Notes: generated by a model not told the origin, from the sequence alone. DNA of 64,000 nucleotides from Flavobacteriaceae bacterium UBA1682 (GCA_002320285.1 DCKE01000027.1:278822-342821); one strand, 5' to 3'; positions 25,352-35,200 are shown, counted from the stretch's first letter. Numbers and translations are program-made.

Positions 25352-26977
25352 ATGAAATTAAGAATAATTTTTTTATTGACCATAATTGGTTCTGCTTCTT
25401 GGGCTCAAAATAATACAGAAAATACCGCAACCCTTATTCAGATCTGGGGTTTTTTAAAGTACAATCATCCAAGGGTAGCTAGTGGCGTGTTGGATTGGGA
25501 TTCAGAGTTTATTCAAAAATTGAATAAAATCGAACAAAACCCTAACGATGAAGCGGTCAACGAGGTATATTTAGAATGGTTGGGCAACTTAAAAAAACCG
25601 ACACCTTGTTTGAGCTGTCCTACTGTCAAAGTTAGTCAATACCCGGGAAATGTGGTTGTTGATTGGAGTAGTCAGGCTTCGCTTAGTTCAGAAGTAAAAA
25701 ATCAATTGAATTATATATTAGAAAACAGAAATGTTGGTAAGAATTACTATGTTCAATTTCATCAAAAAACCAAACTACCGTTGTTTAATAATGAACGGAA
25801 AATCACTTCAAATGGTTTACCCTCTTCGCAACAGCGGCTTTTAGCTTTAGCGCGCTATTGGAATGCGATACAATATTTTTATCCGTACAAACATTTAATG
25901 TCCTCCGATTGGAATCGGGTATTATTAGAAACCATACCTCTTGTGCAAGGAGCTTTAACCGACTTAGAATTTCAATTGGCTTTGGTTCAAATGAACAAAG
26001 TACTCGCCAACAGTAATGCTTTTGTTGCTTCGGAATTAATCTTTGAAAAGATTGGAAGAAAAAAGATACCGTTTAAAATTGAGAATATTCAAGATCATTG
26101 GACCGTAGTCAAGTATGAGAATGATTCCTTAGCCAAGCAAGGGGTTTTACAACTGGGTGATGTTATCGTTGAAATTGACGGTACAAATATCGCTCAATTG
26201 GTTGCAGAGAAAGAAACTTGGATTTCAGCGTCCAATGCACAAAGCCTTAAAAGTTCGCTAGGTGCTACGCTACTAAATGGTGAAAGCGATACTGTGAGTT
26301 TACAGGTCATTCGTCAAGGTGAGGTTTTGAACCTCTCCCAGAAACGATTTCCCATAGCGGATTATTATTGGGAAAGTGAATCGGAACAAACTCAGTTGCC
26401 ATGGAAAATAATAGACGACAAAACAATATGGCTGCGCGTCAAAGACTTACAATTTGATCAGTTCAATACCTTTCAGACGGTCGCGACTTCCAAGCGCAAT
26501 CTAATCTTAGATTTACGCGATTACAATGTGCCGTCGGGATTTAAATTGGCAGAATATCTGGTTCCCCGATCGAAAGCATTTGCCCAGATGGTAGAGCCCA
26601 ATAGTTCCTATGTGGGAAAATTTGATCAAATTGTTCGTAAAAATGAAATTCCAGTAGTCAAAAAGTTTTTTACGGGCACTACTTATGTACTGATTGACGA
26701 GAAAACCAGAGGACAAGCGGAGTTATTAACGATGTTGTTTAAAGGGAGTGATCGAATTAACTTGATAGGCAAGCGAACTTCAGGTACAGTAGGATATACT
26801 ACCAAACTTGTTTTACCCGGTGATATCAGTGTGTTTTTCACTGGTGTTGGAATTCAAAACGCCGAAGGTGGTGAGGTACAACAACAGGGGATTCAACCAG
26901 ATATTAATATGGACATTCCTTTAGCGGATGAAAACCAGATATCCAATGATGTTTTACAAGCCTTGCAAAAGCAATAG
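25352..26977 (+). CDS. Secreted PDZ/S41-type protein, probably catalytically dead
   Basis: A 541-residue protein with a signal peptide (IIGSASWAQ) and an N-terminal helical domain of the kind found in Bacteroidetes S41 family members (LIQIWGFLKYNHPRV, RLLALARYWNAIQYFYPYKH). A PDZ domain lies at about residues 250-300 (LQLGDVIVEIDGTNIAQLV) and an S41 peptidase-like C-terminal domain from about 350. At the position of the usual nucleophile (TQSQAE in relatives) it reads T452-R-G454-Q-A-E, so the Ser is replaced by Gly. It may be a binding protein or pseudo-protease. It is preceded by a small PH-domain gene on the same strand. Confidence 0.8.
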   Translation: MKLRIIFLLTIIGSASWAQNNTENTATLIQIWGFLKYNHPRVASGVLDWDSEFIQKLNKIEQNPNDEAVNEVYLEWLGNLKKPTPCLSCPTVKVSQYPGNVVVDWSSQASLSSEVKNQLNYILENRNVGKNYYVQFHQKTKLPLFNNERKITSNGLPSSQQRLLALARYWNAIQYFYPYKHLMSSDWNRVLLETIPLVQGALTDLEFQLALVQMNKVLANSNAFVASELIFEKIGRKKIPFKIENIQDHWTVVKYENDSLAKQGVLQLGDVIVEIDGTNIAQLVAEKETWISASNAQSLKSSLGATLLNGESDTVSLQVIRQGEVLNLSQKRFPIADYYWESESEQTQLPWKIIDDKTIWLRVKDLQFDQFNTFQTVATSKRNLILDLRDYNVPSGFKLAEYLVPRSKAFAQMVEPNSSYVGKFDQIVRKNEIPVVKKFFTGTTYVLIDEKTRGQAELLTMLFKGSDRINLIGKRTSGTVGYTTKLVLPGDISVFFTGVGIQNAEGGEVQQQGIQPDINMDIPLADENQISNDVLQALQKQ

Positions 26978-27471
26978 TAAATTATCAGAGATTTTAGCCA
27001 GGATTGCGGTGACACAACTACAAACAAATTTGATGACAGTGAATGGTTTTGATTCATGAATTCAGATTCAACGCTGCAACAACTATAGTTGACAGGAAGC
27101 AATTCAATTATATAGGGAATTTTAGGAACAAGGACTTCTACTGGAACGTCTAAACGATTCTTTTTAGGGGCGGATGACGACTCTACATTGATTATCCAAG
27201 CCGGTATTGATGTCACAATCTTTATGTGCTGATTGAAAAATAATTACGGTCTTTACAAGAGTTTATTAGGACTATTCGTAAAATATGTTTTTTTTATTAA
27301 ATAGCTTGCTTATTTTATTTTTAAAATTAGGAATAATGCTTTAAAAAGTTAAATTTACATCGTTTTGTATTAAAATTTGAAATGGAATGCGATATAAATG
27401 CGGGTTTTCTAGTAAAAAAGGTTATTTTTGTTTTTTTACAACATATCATCCTTTTAACCCAACTCATTTAT
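26978..27471 (+). other. Intergenic region upstream of the cation antiporter
   Basis: 494 bases to the chosen antiporter start. The part at 26985-27235 has slightly higher GC and short open stretches in both directions but no start or protein that I recognise. It may be the remains of a decayed gene. The part from 27236 is very AT-rich and presumably holds the antiporter promoter. No terminator hairpin was found. Confidence 0.4.
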
Positions 27472-28593
27472 ATGCAGACAAAAAACTTTTTATGTAGGAA
27501 TTTTAAAATTGACTTACCCATTTGGTCGATTTTATTCCCGATTTTAGCCTTATTTTTAATTAGTATTAAGGGGTTTTTTCCCGATTCAAATTTATTTTTG
27601 ATCGCTTTAGGATCCGTATTAATATGTGCTGTCTTAGCAGCTGTACATCATGCTGAGGTCGTTGCTCATAAGGTGGGAGAACCTTTTGGGACCATTATTT
27701 TAGCCTTGGCGATTACGGTTATAGAGGTTTCTCTAATTGTATCGATTATGCTTTCAGAAGGTAATGATCAGCCTTCCTATCTGGCAAGAGATACGGTATT
27801 TGCCGCCATCATGATTATACTTACCGGAATTATTGGACTTTGTTTACTGGTTGGTGGAGTTCGTTTTCGCGAGCAAAACTTTATTAAACAAGGAGTTAGT
27901 ACTGCCTTGATCACCTTGATTGCAATTGCTGTCCTTACCTTGGTTTTACCGAATTACACCACTACATTAGCTGGGAATAGTTATTCCAACAGCCAATTGA
28001 TCTTTGTCGCTATCATATCTTTGATATTGTATGGAGGTTTTATTTCTGTACAAACGATAAGACACCGTAATTACTTTTTACCTGAAGAAACGGCTGCAAC
28101 TACAGATTCTTCCGAGCTCCATGTGGCACCACCCAATACAATTACAACCGTTTCAGCCTTGGTTTTACTTTTAATTGCGTTAGTGGCTGTTGTATTATTG
28201 TCTAAGACTTTATCGCCAACCATAGAAGCATTTGTAATAGAAATAGGAGCGCCAAAATCATTAGTAGGTATTATTATTGCAACAGTGATTTTATTGCCAG
28301 AGGGTCTAGCTGCTTATAAAGCTGCAAGAAAAGATCGTTTGCAAACCAGTCTTAATTTAGCGTTGGGATCGGCTTTAGCTTCTATCGGATTGACCATTCC
28401 TGCAGTAGCTGTGGTATCTTATTTTACAGGCATGACTGTCGGTTTGGGTATCGATGCCAAGTCAACCTTATTATTGGGATTATCACTATTTACGGTGTAT
28501 TTATCATTGAACTCAGGTCGAACGAATATACAACAGGGAATTGTGCTGTTGGTTCTGTTTGCTACCTATTTATTCACCACTGTAGTACCATAG
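27472..28593 (+). CDS. chaA: Calcium/proton antiporter, ChaA family
   Basis: A 373-residue membrane protein with about eleven hydrophobic helices. The conserved alpha-repeat regions of the Ca2+/cation exchanger superfamily are clear: VHHAEVVAHKVGEPFGTIIL followed by VIEVSLIVSIM, and later VILLPEGLAAYKAARKDR. It resembles E. coli ChaA over its whole length. The ATG at 27472 was chosen. An ATG at 27382 would add 30 residues with no counterpart in ChaA. It probably exports Ca2+ or Na+ in exchange for protons. Confidence 0.88.
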   Translation: MQTKNFLCRNFKIDLPIWSILFPILALFLISIKGFFPDSNLFLIALGSVLICAVLAAVHHAEVVAHKVGEPFGTIILALAITVIEVSLIVSIMLSEGNDQPSYLARDTVFAAIMIILTGIIGLCLLVGGVRFREQNFIKQGVSTALITLIAIAVLTLVLPNYTTTLAGNSYSNSQLIFVAIISLILYGGFISVQTIRHRNYFLPEETAATTDSSELHVAPPNTITTVSALVLLLIALVAVVLLSKTLSPTIEAFVIEIGAPKSLVGIIIATVILLPEGLAAYKAARKDRLQTSLNLALGSALASIGLTIPAVAVVSYFTGMTVGLGIDAKSTLLLGLSLFTVYLSLNSGRTNIQQGIVLLVLFATYLFTTVVP

Positions 28594-28636
28594 TAGAATT
28601 ACTGAGAAATAGTGTTAAAAACAGAAGAATAAAAAA

Positions 28637-28665
28637 GAAAAACAGGCATGCTGCCTGTTTTTTTT
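28637..28665 (+). terminator. Intrinsic terminator after chaA
   Basis: AACAGGCA (28641-28648) pairs with TGCCTGTT (28652-28659) around TGC, flanked by A and T runs; eight T follow the stem. Confidence 0.9.
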
Positions 28666-28771
28666 ATGTTTTTTTTTAAAAAAGTTTCATGTAAAATTTA
28701 TATATTACCTTTATACTTGATTTTTTTTTCACTTAGTTTTTTTATAAACGATTAAAAACGAATTGACCATT

Positions 28772-31150
28772 ATGAGTGAGGTTCAACTCAAACTAGCAGA
28801 GGTTAAAAATTTATATAGTCAGCTTCAATTTTTAGAAGAGGATACCCCCGTGTCTGATGAGGAAAAGATTTTGATCTTTAATCAAAATCAACTCCTGTCG
28901 GAACAGATACTTGTTGCGATAGAAGAGGTATTGTTAAATGATGCAAAGCAGTTAGAGGCATTGTTTTGGAAGGTTAAAATATTTAACGGCCCCTATTTTA
29001 ATGATGTTTCGGTGATGTTGAATACCACCGAACAAATTTTAGAAAGTACGACAGATCGCGAACAAAAAGTAGAAGCATACGATTGGAAAGCTTGGATATA
29101 CTCGGAGAAATTGGAGATGAAGGATCGAGCTATTGTCGCTTTGGAAGACAAATTGATCGAGATCTCCCAAGTCCAAAACAAACGTTCGTTTCAAGATACT
29201 GAATTTGGAGATACATACTATCGTTTGGCAACGATTTATGAACAATTGGACAAGGAAGAGACCGCGGCAGATTACTATTTGCTGTCGCATCAACATACGC
29301 CAAATCATTTTTATCAAAGTTATCACGGCGGTCGGCTCTTGCTCAAACAGCATCGATTTGATGAGGCTTTTTTATTGTTAGACGCTTATAAAACCTACTA
29401 TCCTGGTGAGGCTACTATCGTTTTTGCAAAAGAAATACAGGAATTATTTGATCGTGGTTTGTTGCATAAACATTGGAATCTGTTTCGGTTGTTTTTTAAT
29501 ATTGGAATGGAATACTATACGGAATTTGGTGTTGCTACGGTAAAAGAATGGGGGCAGAAGTTTTTGCCTTTTATCCTAACTGAGATCGATCAAAATCCAT
29601 CGAATCACATCGCGTGGAGAATGTACGGAAGTCATTATTTGTTGATTGAAAAAAACAGCAAAAAAGCGTATGAGGGATATACACAATATTATCATATGGT
29701 GCAGAAGATCTCGGATTCATTAGCCAGCACCTATATTGTACTTTGTGAAAAGCTGAAAATTTCTTTAGATCACTTTGATTATCCTATCGAATTAGAAGGC
29801 CTAGATGGCTATGCCATACATGTAGCATTATTGGAAAAGGCTACAGATTTAGCCGAACATGGCGACAAAGAGAAAGCAATCTATTTTTATGAGCTCTCCG
29901 AATTTTACGGAAGAAAAGCTTATACGGCCTATGATGATTATTTTACTCACGGTATAGGCGCTTCTAGTAATAATAGCCTTCATGAATTTGCTCTATTATG
30001 CAACAATCTCGGAGTAGTTATTAAGACCTTGATCGAATTAAAGGTAGACGAAGAGTTAGATATGGAGCAAGCAAAATTTGCTGTGGCTTTGCATAAACGG
30101 GGTTATGAATTATCTCCGTTTTGGGAAAATTTATCGAGTGGAATCGCAGTTAGTACACTTGCCAAAGATTTCGAGCAGTTGGAAGCTTTTTCATTACAAT
30201 TGCTCAGCTATTATGAACCGTATTCGGTCAATTGGTTTAGCGTACAGTTTCATCGGTTGAAAGCATTTTTGAATAAGGGTGATTTTGAGCGCGCTGAAAG
30301 TTTATATTACGAGCTTAAAAAGGGTTTTGAAGCCAGCGATAATGAAGATGAGGATCAAGTAAATGAAATGATTGATATCGCATTGGAGTTTATTACTTTC
30401 ATCAGATACGAAAACAAGCAATACCAAAAAGCTATTGATTTGGTTAATGAATTTTTTCAAACAGCTATTTATACCAAAATGCAGGAAGAGAAAGCTTTTT
30501 TGTACTGGTGGTATAATTTGGGTTGGGCGTATTACAAGTTAGGCGATCTTGAAACTGCTCAGAAATATTTTCTACAGATGAAAGAGGAATATGGAGATAC
30601 CGAGCAATTTCAGTCGGCTTTAAAAGACCTACCCAGTGAATTTGACTTGGAATCAGGCAATGAGAAATCTAAAAAGATTAAAGATTTTTACAGACAGCGA
30701 CAAGAAAAGGTTTTTGATTTTCCCATAACGGATAAAACGAAGAATCACGAAGGGCATTTGAAGCAAATCATCGATTTGTTTGTCGACCAGGAGGATCCCG
30801 AAGCAGAAGCATGGATTGAAGATAATATTCATGTTCATTTGATTGGCAAGACTCAACGAGAAGCTCCCGATACTCAAACTTGGGATTCGATGTTGGATTT
30901 TTATTTTTTAGAACAAAATGTCACCATCCGTTTTAATTTGGTGGAATGGACCGAAACTAAAAAGGGTTTCTTCGGATTTGGAACTCAGGAAAAGGAACGC
31001 AGTAAAATGTATGTATTGTTTTATCATTTTAAAGAAAATGAAGAGCATATTTTACCACTTGACTTTGATTTGGAATCGGAATATTATCAGAGAAAAGCGC
31101 AGTATTTGTGGAACCAGTGGGTTACCAACCTACTTAATGTAAAACTATAA
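28772..31150 (+). CDS. Large cytoplasmic TPR protein
   Basis: A 792-residue protein with no signal peptide, rich in helical TPR-like repeats over most of its length. Clear units are FGDTYYRLATIYEQLDKEETAADYY and FLYWWYNLGWAYYKLGDLET. The last 150 residues form a separate alpha/beta domain (about 640-792) with VHLIGKTQREAP and KGFFGFGTQEKERSKMY that I do not recognise. The start ATG at 28772 was preferred to a TTG nine bases upstream. The HEAT-repeat gene follows with a single base between, so the two products probably work together. Function unknown. Confidence 0.7.
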   Translation: MSEVQLKLAEVKNLYSQLQFLEEDTPVSDEEKILIFNQNQLLSEQILVAIEEVLLNDAKQLEALFWKVKIFNGPYFNDVSVMLNTTEQILESTTDREQKVEAYDWKAWIYSEKLEMKDRAIVALEDKLIEISQVQNKRSFQDTEFGDTYYRLATIYEQLDKEETAADYYLLSHQHTPNHFYQSYHGGRLLLKQHRFDEAFLLLDAYKTYYPGEATIVFAKEIQELFDRGLLHKHWNLFRLFFNIGMEYYTEFGVATVKEWGQKFLPFILTEIDQNPSNHIAWRMYGSHYLLIEKNSKKAYEGYTQYYHMVQKISDSLASTYIVLCEKLKISLDHFDYPIELEGLDGYAIHVALLEKATDLAEHGDKEKAIYFYELSEFYGRKAYTAYDDYFTHGIGASSNNSLHEFALLCNNLGVVIKTLIELKVDEELDMEQAKFAVALHKRGYELSPFWENLSSGIAVSTLAKDFEQLEAFSLQLLSYYEPYSVNWFSVQFHRLKAFLNKGDFERAESLYYELKKGFEASDNEDEDQVNEMIDIALEFITFIRYENKQYQKAIDLVNEFFQTAIYTKMQEEKAFLYWWYNLGWAYYKLGDLETAQKYFLQMKEEYGDTEQFQSALKDLPSEFDLESGNEKSKKIKDFYRQRQEKVFDFPITDKTKNHEGHLKQIIDLFVDQEDPEAEAWIEDNIHVHLIGKTQREAPDTQTWDSMLDFYFLEQNVTIRFNLVEWTETKKGFFGFGTQEKERSKMYVLFYHFKENEEHILPLDFDLESEYYQRKAQYLWNQWVTNLLNVKL

Positions 31151-31151
31151 A

Positions 31152-31967
31152 ATGACTACCATTGAATTATTAAACCGCAAGGGTGCGACCAAAGGGACTT
31201 TGATTCCAGCAACGGTTTTACAATTGCTCAATCGTGGAGAAATGGAGACTGTTAATTTGATAGAATGGTCGGCTGTAGATCACAAACAGTTAATTAATAC
31301 TGTTTTTCCGCAGTTGGGTTTAAACGCGGTAGTGTCACAATTGACAGCTATACTGGATAATATAGATAAACCATCTGTGATGAAGTGTGTCGCTGCGGTA
31401 GGGAATTTCTTATCGGCTTATGGTATTAGAAACGACAATACCCGGCAATTGTATCAGTTATTTAGTACGCATCAATCAGATTCTATACGTTGCTATGCTT
31501 GTTATATTGTCGCTTTAAATTACGATTTATCCCTTGTAGAACGGTTGGAACTTGCGAAGCCATCGATTGCAGATTCCAACTTTGGTGTTCGAGAAATTAT
31601 ATGGATGGCGCTTCGACCAGAGTTGGTTAAAGAACTTGAAGAGGTACTTGTATATTTACAGCGTTGGACAACAGATCCAGATGAAAGAATACGTAGATTC
31701 ATTACTGAAGTCACTCGGCCTAAAGGAGTTTGGACTCAAACGATTGTGGCTCTAAAAAATAATCCCGAACGAGCATTGCCGCTTTTAGAAGTTTTAAAAG
31801 ATGATGAATCCTTATATGTCCAAAACAGTGTTGGTAATTGGCTCAATGATGCCAGTAAATCAAAACCGGAATTTGTAAGGACGCTTTGTGCACGTTGGAC
31901 TCAGGAATCGAATTCCAAGGCAACCCAGTACATCGTAAAAAGAGCTATGCGAACCTTAAACAACTAA
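31152..31967 (+). CDS. HEAT-repeat protein related to DNA alkylation repair (AlkC/AlkD-like)
   Basis: A 271-residue all-helical protein of HEAT-like repeats. The C-terminal segment SVGNWLNDASKSKPEFVRTL, then YIVKRAMRTL, resembles the DNA alkylation repair superfamily, which removes alkylated bases in AlkC and AlkD. The N-terminal 60 residues look different from characterised members, so glycosylase activity is uncertain. It is translationally linked to the large TPR gene upstream (one-base gap). Confidence 0.65.
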   Translation: MTTIELLNRKGATKGTLIPATVLQLLNRGEMETVNLIEWSAVDHKQLINTVFPQLGLNAVVSQLTAILDNIDKPSVMKCVAAVGNFLSAYGIRNDNTRQLYQLFSTHQSDSIRCYACYIVALNYDLSLVERLELAKPSIADSNFGVREIIWMALRPELVKELEEVLVYLQRWTTDPDERIRRFITEVTRPKGVWTQTIVALKNNPERALPLLEVLKDDESLYVQNSVGNWLNDASKSKPEFVRTLCARWTQESNSKATQYIVKRAMRTLNN

Positions 31968-32137
31968 GCGGTTTTTTAACTGTTTTGGGTTTACAAAAAA
32001 GGTGTTGATTCGGGTTTATTGCTGATTTCATATCTCTCAAAATAGCGATGAACTATAAGCTCAATGCTTTGATCAAGGGGGGTCAAATCAAAGAAATTTC
32101 GTATCTTTAAGTATTGAATAACTCAGATTTTAATTTC

Positions 32138-33145
32138 ATGAAAAGATATAAACCACTACAAGATATTCCGGTTTCCGTTCTGGATTTAGCCGTAATCGGA
32201 GTAGATGTCACCACTAAGGAAACTTTAAATAATAGTTTGAATTTGGCGCAGCATGTTGAAGCCTTAGGGTATCGACGTTTTTGGGTAGCTGAGCATCACA
32301 ACATGCCTTATATAGCCAGTTCGGCTACAGCGGTTTTAATAGGATATTTGGCCCAGGGAACCAATACGATGCGCATTGGTTCAGGCGGTATCATGTTGCC
32401 TAATCACGCCCCTTTAGTTATAGCGGAGCAATTCGGAACCCTTGAATCACTCTATCCAAATCGGATTGATTTGGGCTTGGGGCGAGCACCTGGAACGGAT
32501 GGTTTGACAGCTATGGCCTTAAGACGTACTCACGATTTATCGGCCAACTATTTTCCAGAGCAAGTTGCAGAGCTACAACAATTTTTCTCTAAAAACAATA
32601 CTGATGCTAAGGTACGTGCATTCCCCGGTGATGGACTGGAAGTACCTCTTTGGATCTTGGGATCGAGTACTGATAGTGCCCATTTAGCGGCAAAATTGGG
32701 ATTGCCATATGCTTTTGCTAGCCACTTTGCGCCGGAACAAATTCAGCTGGCCTCGCAAATCTATAAAAGTGAATTTCAACCCTCCGATAAATGGCAAGAA
32801 CCCTATTTTATGGCTTGTGTTAATGCTATGATTGCCGAGACAGATGAGCAAGCAAACCGTTTAGCGACTTCTTTGTATAATATGTTTTTAGGTATTATAC
32901 GCAACGATCGCAGACCGATGCAGAAACCCGTAGATTCTATGGATGGACTTTGGAGTGAGCAAGAGGAAAACATGGTTTATCAAAAATTAGCCTGTACTTT
33001 TATTGGTACTAAAGACAGTGTCAAGTCTGATCTTCAAAGGTTTTGCGACGTTTTAGAAATTGATGAATTGATGATAACGAGTCCTATTTATGACCATCAA
33101 GCAAGGCTCAAGAGCTTTAGCCTGTTTAAACAAGCGGTTTCTTAA
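32138..33145 (+). CDS. LLM-class flavin-dependent monooxygenase
   Basis: A 336-residue protein of the bacterial luciferase-like family (MsnO8-type subgroup): VLDLAVIGVD at the start, then RFWVAEHHNMPYIASSATAV, the MRIGSGGIMLPNHAPLVIAE segment and the flavin-binding LGLGRAPGTD. It probably uses reduced FMN on an unknown small substrate. The ATG at 32138 was chosen over a TTG at 32114. A TATCTTTA promoter-like box at 32103-32110 leaves room only for the later start. Confidence 0.85.
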   Translation: MKRYKPLQDIPVSVLDLAVIGVDVTTKETLNNSLNLAQHVEALGYRRFWVAEHHNMPYIASSATAVLIGYLAQGTNTMRIGSGGIMLPNHAPLVIAEQFGTLESLYPNRIDLGLGRAPGTDGLTAMALRRTHDLSANYFPEQVAELQQFFSKNNTDAKVRAFPGDGLEVPLWILGSSTDSAHLAAKLGLPYAFASHFAPEQIQLASQIYKSEFQPSDKWQEPYFMACVNAMIAETDEQANRLATSLYNMFLGIIRNDRRPMQKPVDSMDGLWSEQEENMVYQKLACTFIGTKDSVKSDLQRFCDVLEIDELMITSPIYDHQARLKSFSLFKQAVS

Positions 33146-33147
33146 GC

Positions 33148-33253
33148 TTTGCGCAGATGCGCAAATGCGCTTTAGATGATACTATGTCTATACGTTGATG
33201 TGCAAATACGTGAATCTGCGTATTTGCATATCAGCGCATCATCGTATAGGCAT
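33148..33253. repeat. Compound inverted repeats between convergent genes
   Basis: A perfect 8-base dyad TTTGCGCA/TGCGCAAA (33148-33155/33158-33165) is followed by a larger imperfect hairpin. Its inner arms are 33196-33210 and 33219-33233 (15 pairs with one G-T), and its outer arms are 33184-33194 and 33243-33253 (11 pairs with one G-T). No T run follows, so it is not a classical terminator. It separates two convergent genes and may be a bidirectional transcription stop or a member of a dispersed palindromic repeat family. Confidence 0.7.
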
Positions 33254-33254
33254 C

Positions 33255-34460
33255 TTAGCCTACATTAGGGATTTTACCGAGCGCTATCAACACTTGTGTG
33301 CCCAAAATAATTAGCGATAGCAAAGCAATTCCAGAAAAATTGATTTTCATACCTAGAGATATTTTTTCATTAGCTTGTTTTTTTGCTTTAATCAACATCC
33401 ATACAGGTAAGATCAGTGACAATACAACCAAGGAAATAGAGGCGTAACTCAACGCGAGAATAAACCCTTCAGGGTAATACAAAGCAAAACCCAATGCAGG
33501 TAAAAAAGTCAAGGCTATGGCGGAATAAGGATTGTTGATCCATTGGGTACTTTTACCTAAATCCTTAATATAATCATACAGTGCGAGCGCAACACCGAGA
33601 AACGAAGTAAGTATAGCTGCCGCTGCAAATACATTGACGGCAATGTTGGTTACTCGAGCGTTGGATATTTCCCTAATTGCAAGTATTAAGCCTTCTAAAC
33701 CAACGTTGGTTTGTAAGATCGACATAAAAACTCCATTGTCAATACTTCCTAAAACCGATAATTCCCAAATTAAATAAATAACTAAAGGAATCAGACTCCC
33801 AACGATCATTACGAAACGCAATTGCTTGTAATCGCCTTTTAAATAGTTAACCAAGCTCGGAATAACCACGTGAAATCCGAAAGAAGTAAAAATAACAGGT
33901 ACAGCGGAAAAGATTAAGGCACGTTCAACGGGCAAAGTCATTAGATTTTCCATTTTTACAAACGGAAGTAATGCGATAATCACTATAAGTAAAAAAATCA
34001 ACTTTATAGTGAAAATCCATTTGGTGGTGAAATCTACTAATTTGGTTCCTAAGGATACGATACCGCCAAATAAAAACGTAAATAACAAAGCCGATAAGGT
34101 CGGGGATAAATCGATTCCGAGCCACAGCTTTAGATTAGTACTGATAATGGCTCCGCCTCCTGTGATATAGGCTGAAATTAGAGCATACATCAAAGTAAGC
34201 ATACTCAAGGCTGTGATAAAAGATCCGGTTTTACCTAAATATTTCTGAGTGATGGTATTTAAACCGGCATCGTGAGGGTTGTATTTATATATTTTTACAA
34301 ATAGCAAGGCGGTATAACACATCGCTAACCAGATTAAAAATAAAACGATACTGATACCACCAAAACCAATACCAGCTGATATGATCGGCATGGCAAGCAT
34401 ACCACCTCCGATGGCTGTTCCTGCTACGATTAAAATACTTCCAATAATTTTGCTACTCAC
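33255..34460 (-). CDS. tyrP: Aromatic amino acid permease, TyrP/Mtr (HAAAP) family
   Basis: A 401-residue permease with 11 hydrophobic helices. The signature IVAGTAIGGGMLAMPIISAG at the N terminus and TSFGFHVVIPSLVNYLKGD in the middle mark the proton-coupled aromatic amino acid transporter family. TyrP (tyrosine) is the best guess, tryptophan also possible. The start is GTG at 34458-34460. The first in-frame ATG would remove half of the first helix. It is divergent from a Fur-family gene and convergent with the flavin monooxygenase. Confidence 0.85.
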   Translation of the reverse strand: MSSKIIGSILIVAGTAIGGGMLAMPIISAGIGFGGISIVLFLIWLAMCYTALLFVKIYKYNPHDAGLNTITQKYLGKTGSFITALSMLTLMYALISAYITGGGAIISTNLKLWLGIDLSPTLSALLFTFLFGGIVSLGTKLVDFTTKWIFTIKLIFLLIVIIALLPFVKMENLMTLPVERALIFSAVPVIFTSFGFHVVIPSLVNYLKGDYKQLRFVMIVGSLIPLVIYLIWELSVLGSIDNGVFMSILQTNVGLEGLILAIREISNARVTNIAVNVFAAAAILTSFLGVALALYDYIKDLGKSTQWINNPYSAIALTFLPALGFALYYPEGFILALSYASISLVVLSLILPVWMLIKAKKQANEKISLGMKINFSGIALLSLIILGTQVLIALGKIPNVG

Positions 34461-34630
34461 GAGGATTAATTGTAATTTGATATGAATATTTAGCTTATAA
34501 AAAATAAAGGTACTTTTTTTAAATTAAGAATGTGGTGTAAGCTGATTTAAATGTCGAATTAATCAAGTAGTAGAGCCATGACAATTGTAAGCTTTCTTAG
34601 AGCATAATGATAAATTAAAATCAAAAGGGT

Positions 34631-35068
34631 ATGAATACGAGTAAATTACAGTTGGAGACAGCGTTGATATCGAAAAAAATTAATCCTACAGCTATGCGTA
34701 TTTTAGTTTATGAATATCTAAAGACTCAAGCTGAGGCGGTGACTTTGGGTGATATCGAAAATAGTTTTGAACAATCGGATCGCGTAACATTGTATAGGAC
34801 TTTAAAAACATTTGAACAAAAGGGGTTGATTCACAAAATCAGTAGCGGTAGTGGTACACAATATGCTTTATGTGATGTGAATTGTTCAGAAGACAAACAT
34901 CGGGATACTCATGTGCATTTTATATGTAGTCAATGTAAAAAAACAATTTGTTTAACTCAGGTTCAGATTCCAAAGATTGTGATTCCTCCAGGCTTTCAAT
35001 TTGATGAATACGAGGTTCTTGCCAAGGGGATCTGTGAAGTATGTATGAAGAATTCTAAATCGATTTGA
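34631..35068 (+). CDS. Fur-family metal-responsive transcription regulator
   Basis: A 145-residue Fur/Zur-type protein. The winged helix (AMRILVYEYL, then DRVTLYRTLKTFEQKGLIHK) is followed by the metal-binding half with HRDTHVHF, ICSQC and a second pair in GICEVC, the structural zinc site. It could be Fur, Zur or a Bacteroidetes-specific member. The sequence alone does not decide the metal. It is divergent from tyrP (170 bases) and convergent with ypdA. Confidence 0.85.
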   Translation: MNTSKLQLETALISKKINPTAMRILVYEYLKTQAEAVTLGDIENSFEQSDRVTLYRTLKTFEQKGLIHKISSGSGTQYALCDVNCSEDKHRDTHVHFICSQCKKTICLTQVQIPKIVIPPGFQFDEYEVLAKGICEVCMKNSKSI

Positions 35069-35071
35069 CCT

Positions 35072-35119
35072 AGGACTATTTTGGATCTGCGTTTAAACGC
35101 ATAAACAGCATAAAGTCCT
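35072..35119. repeat. Nested palindrome between convergent genes
   Basis: Outer arms AGGACT (35072-35077)/AGTCCT (35114-35119) enclose a perfect 14-base palindrome TGCGTTTAAACGCA (35088-35101). It lies between the converging Fur-family and ypdA stops and could act as a bidirectional terminator, although no T run is present. Confidence 0.45.
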
Positions 35120-35200
35120 CGGTCAGTATCAATACGAAATTGCTGTTGTGACACTGTTCTTTTGTTAAAGTCGCTATCTCATAGTAAGGAATTGCTGTAT

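Noticed and set aside
26893..27216. 107-residue minus-strand frame overlapping the end of the S41-like gene
   Set aside because: No signal peptide, domain or start context. It overlaps a real gene and its sequence looks random, though a decayed remnant cannot be excluded.
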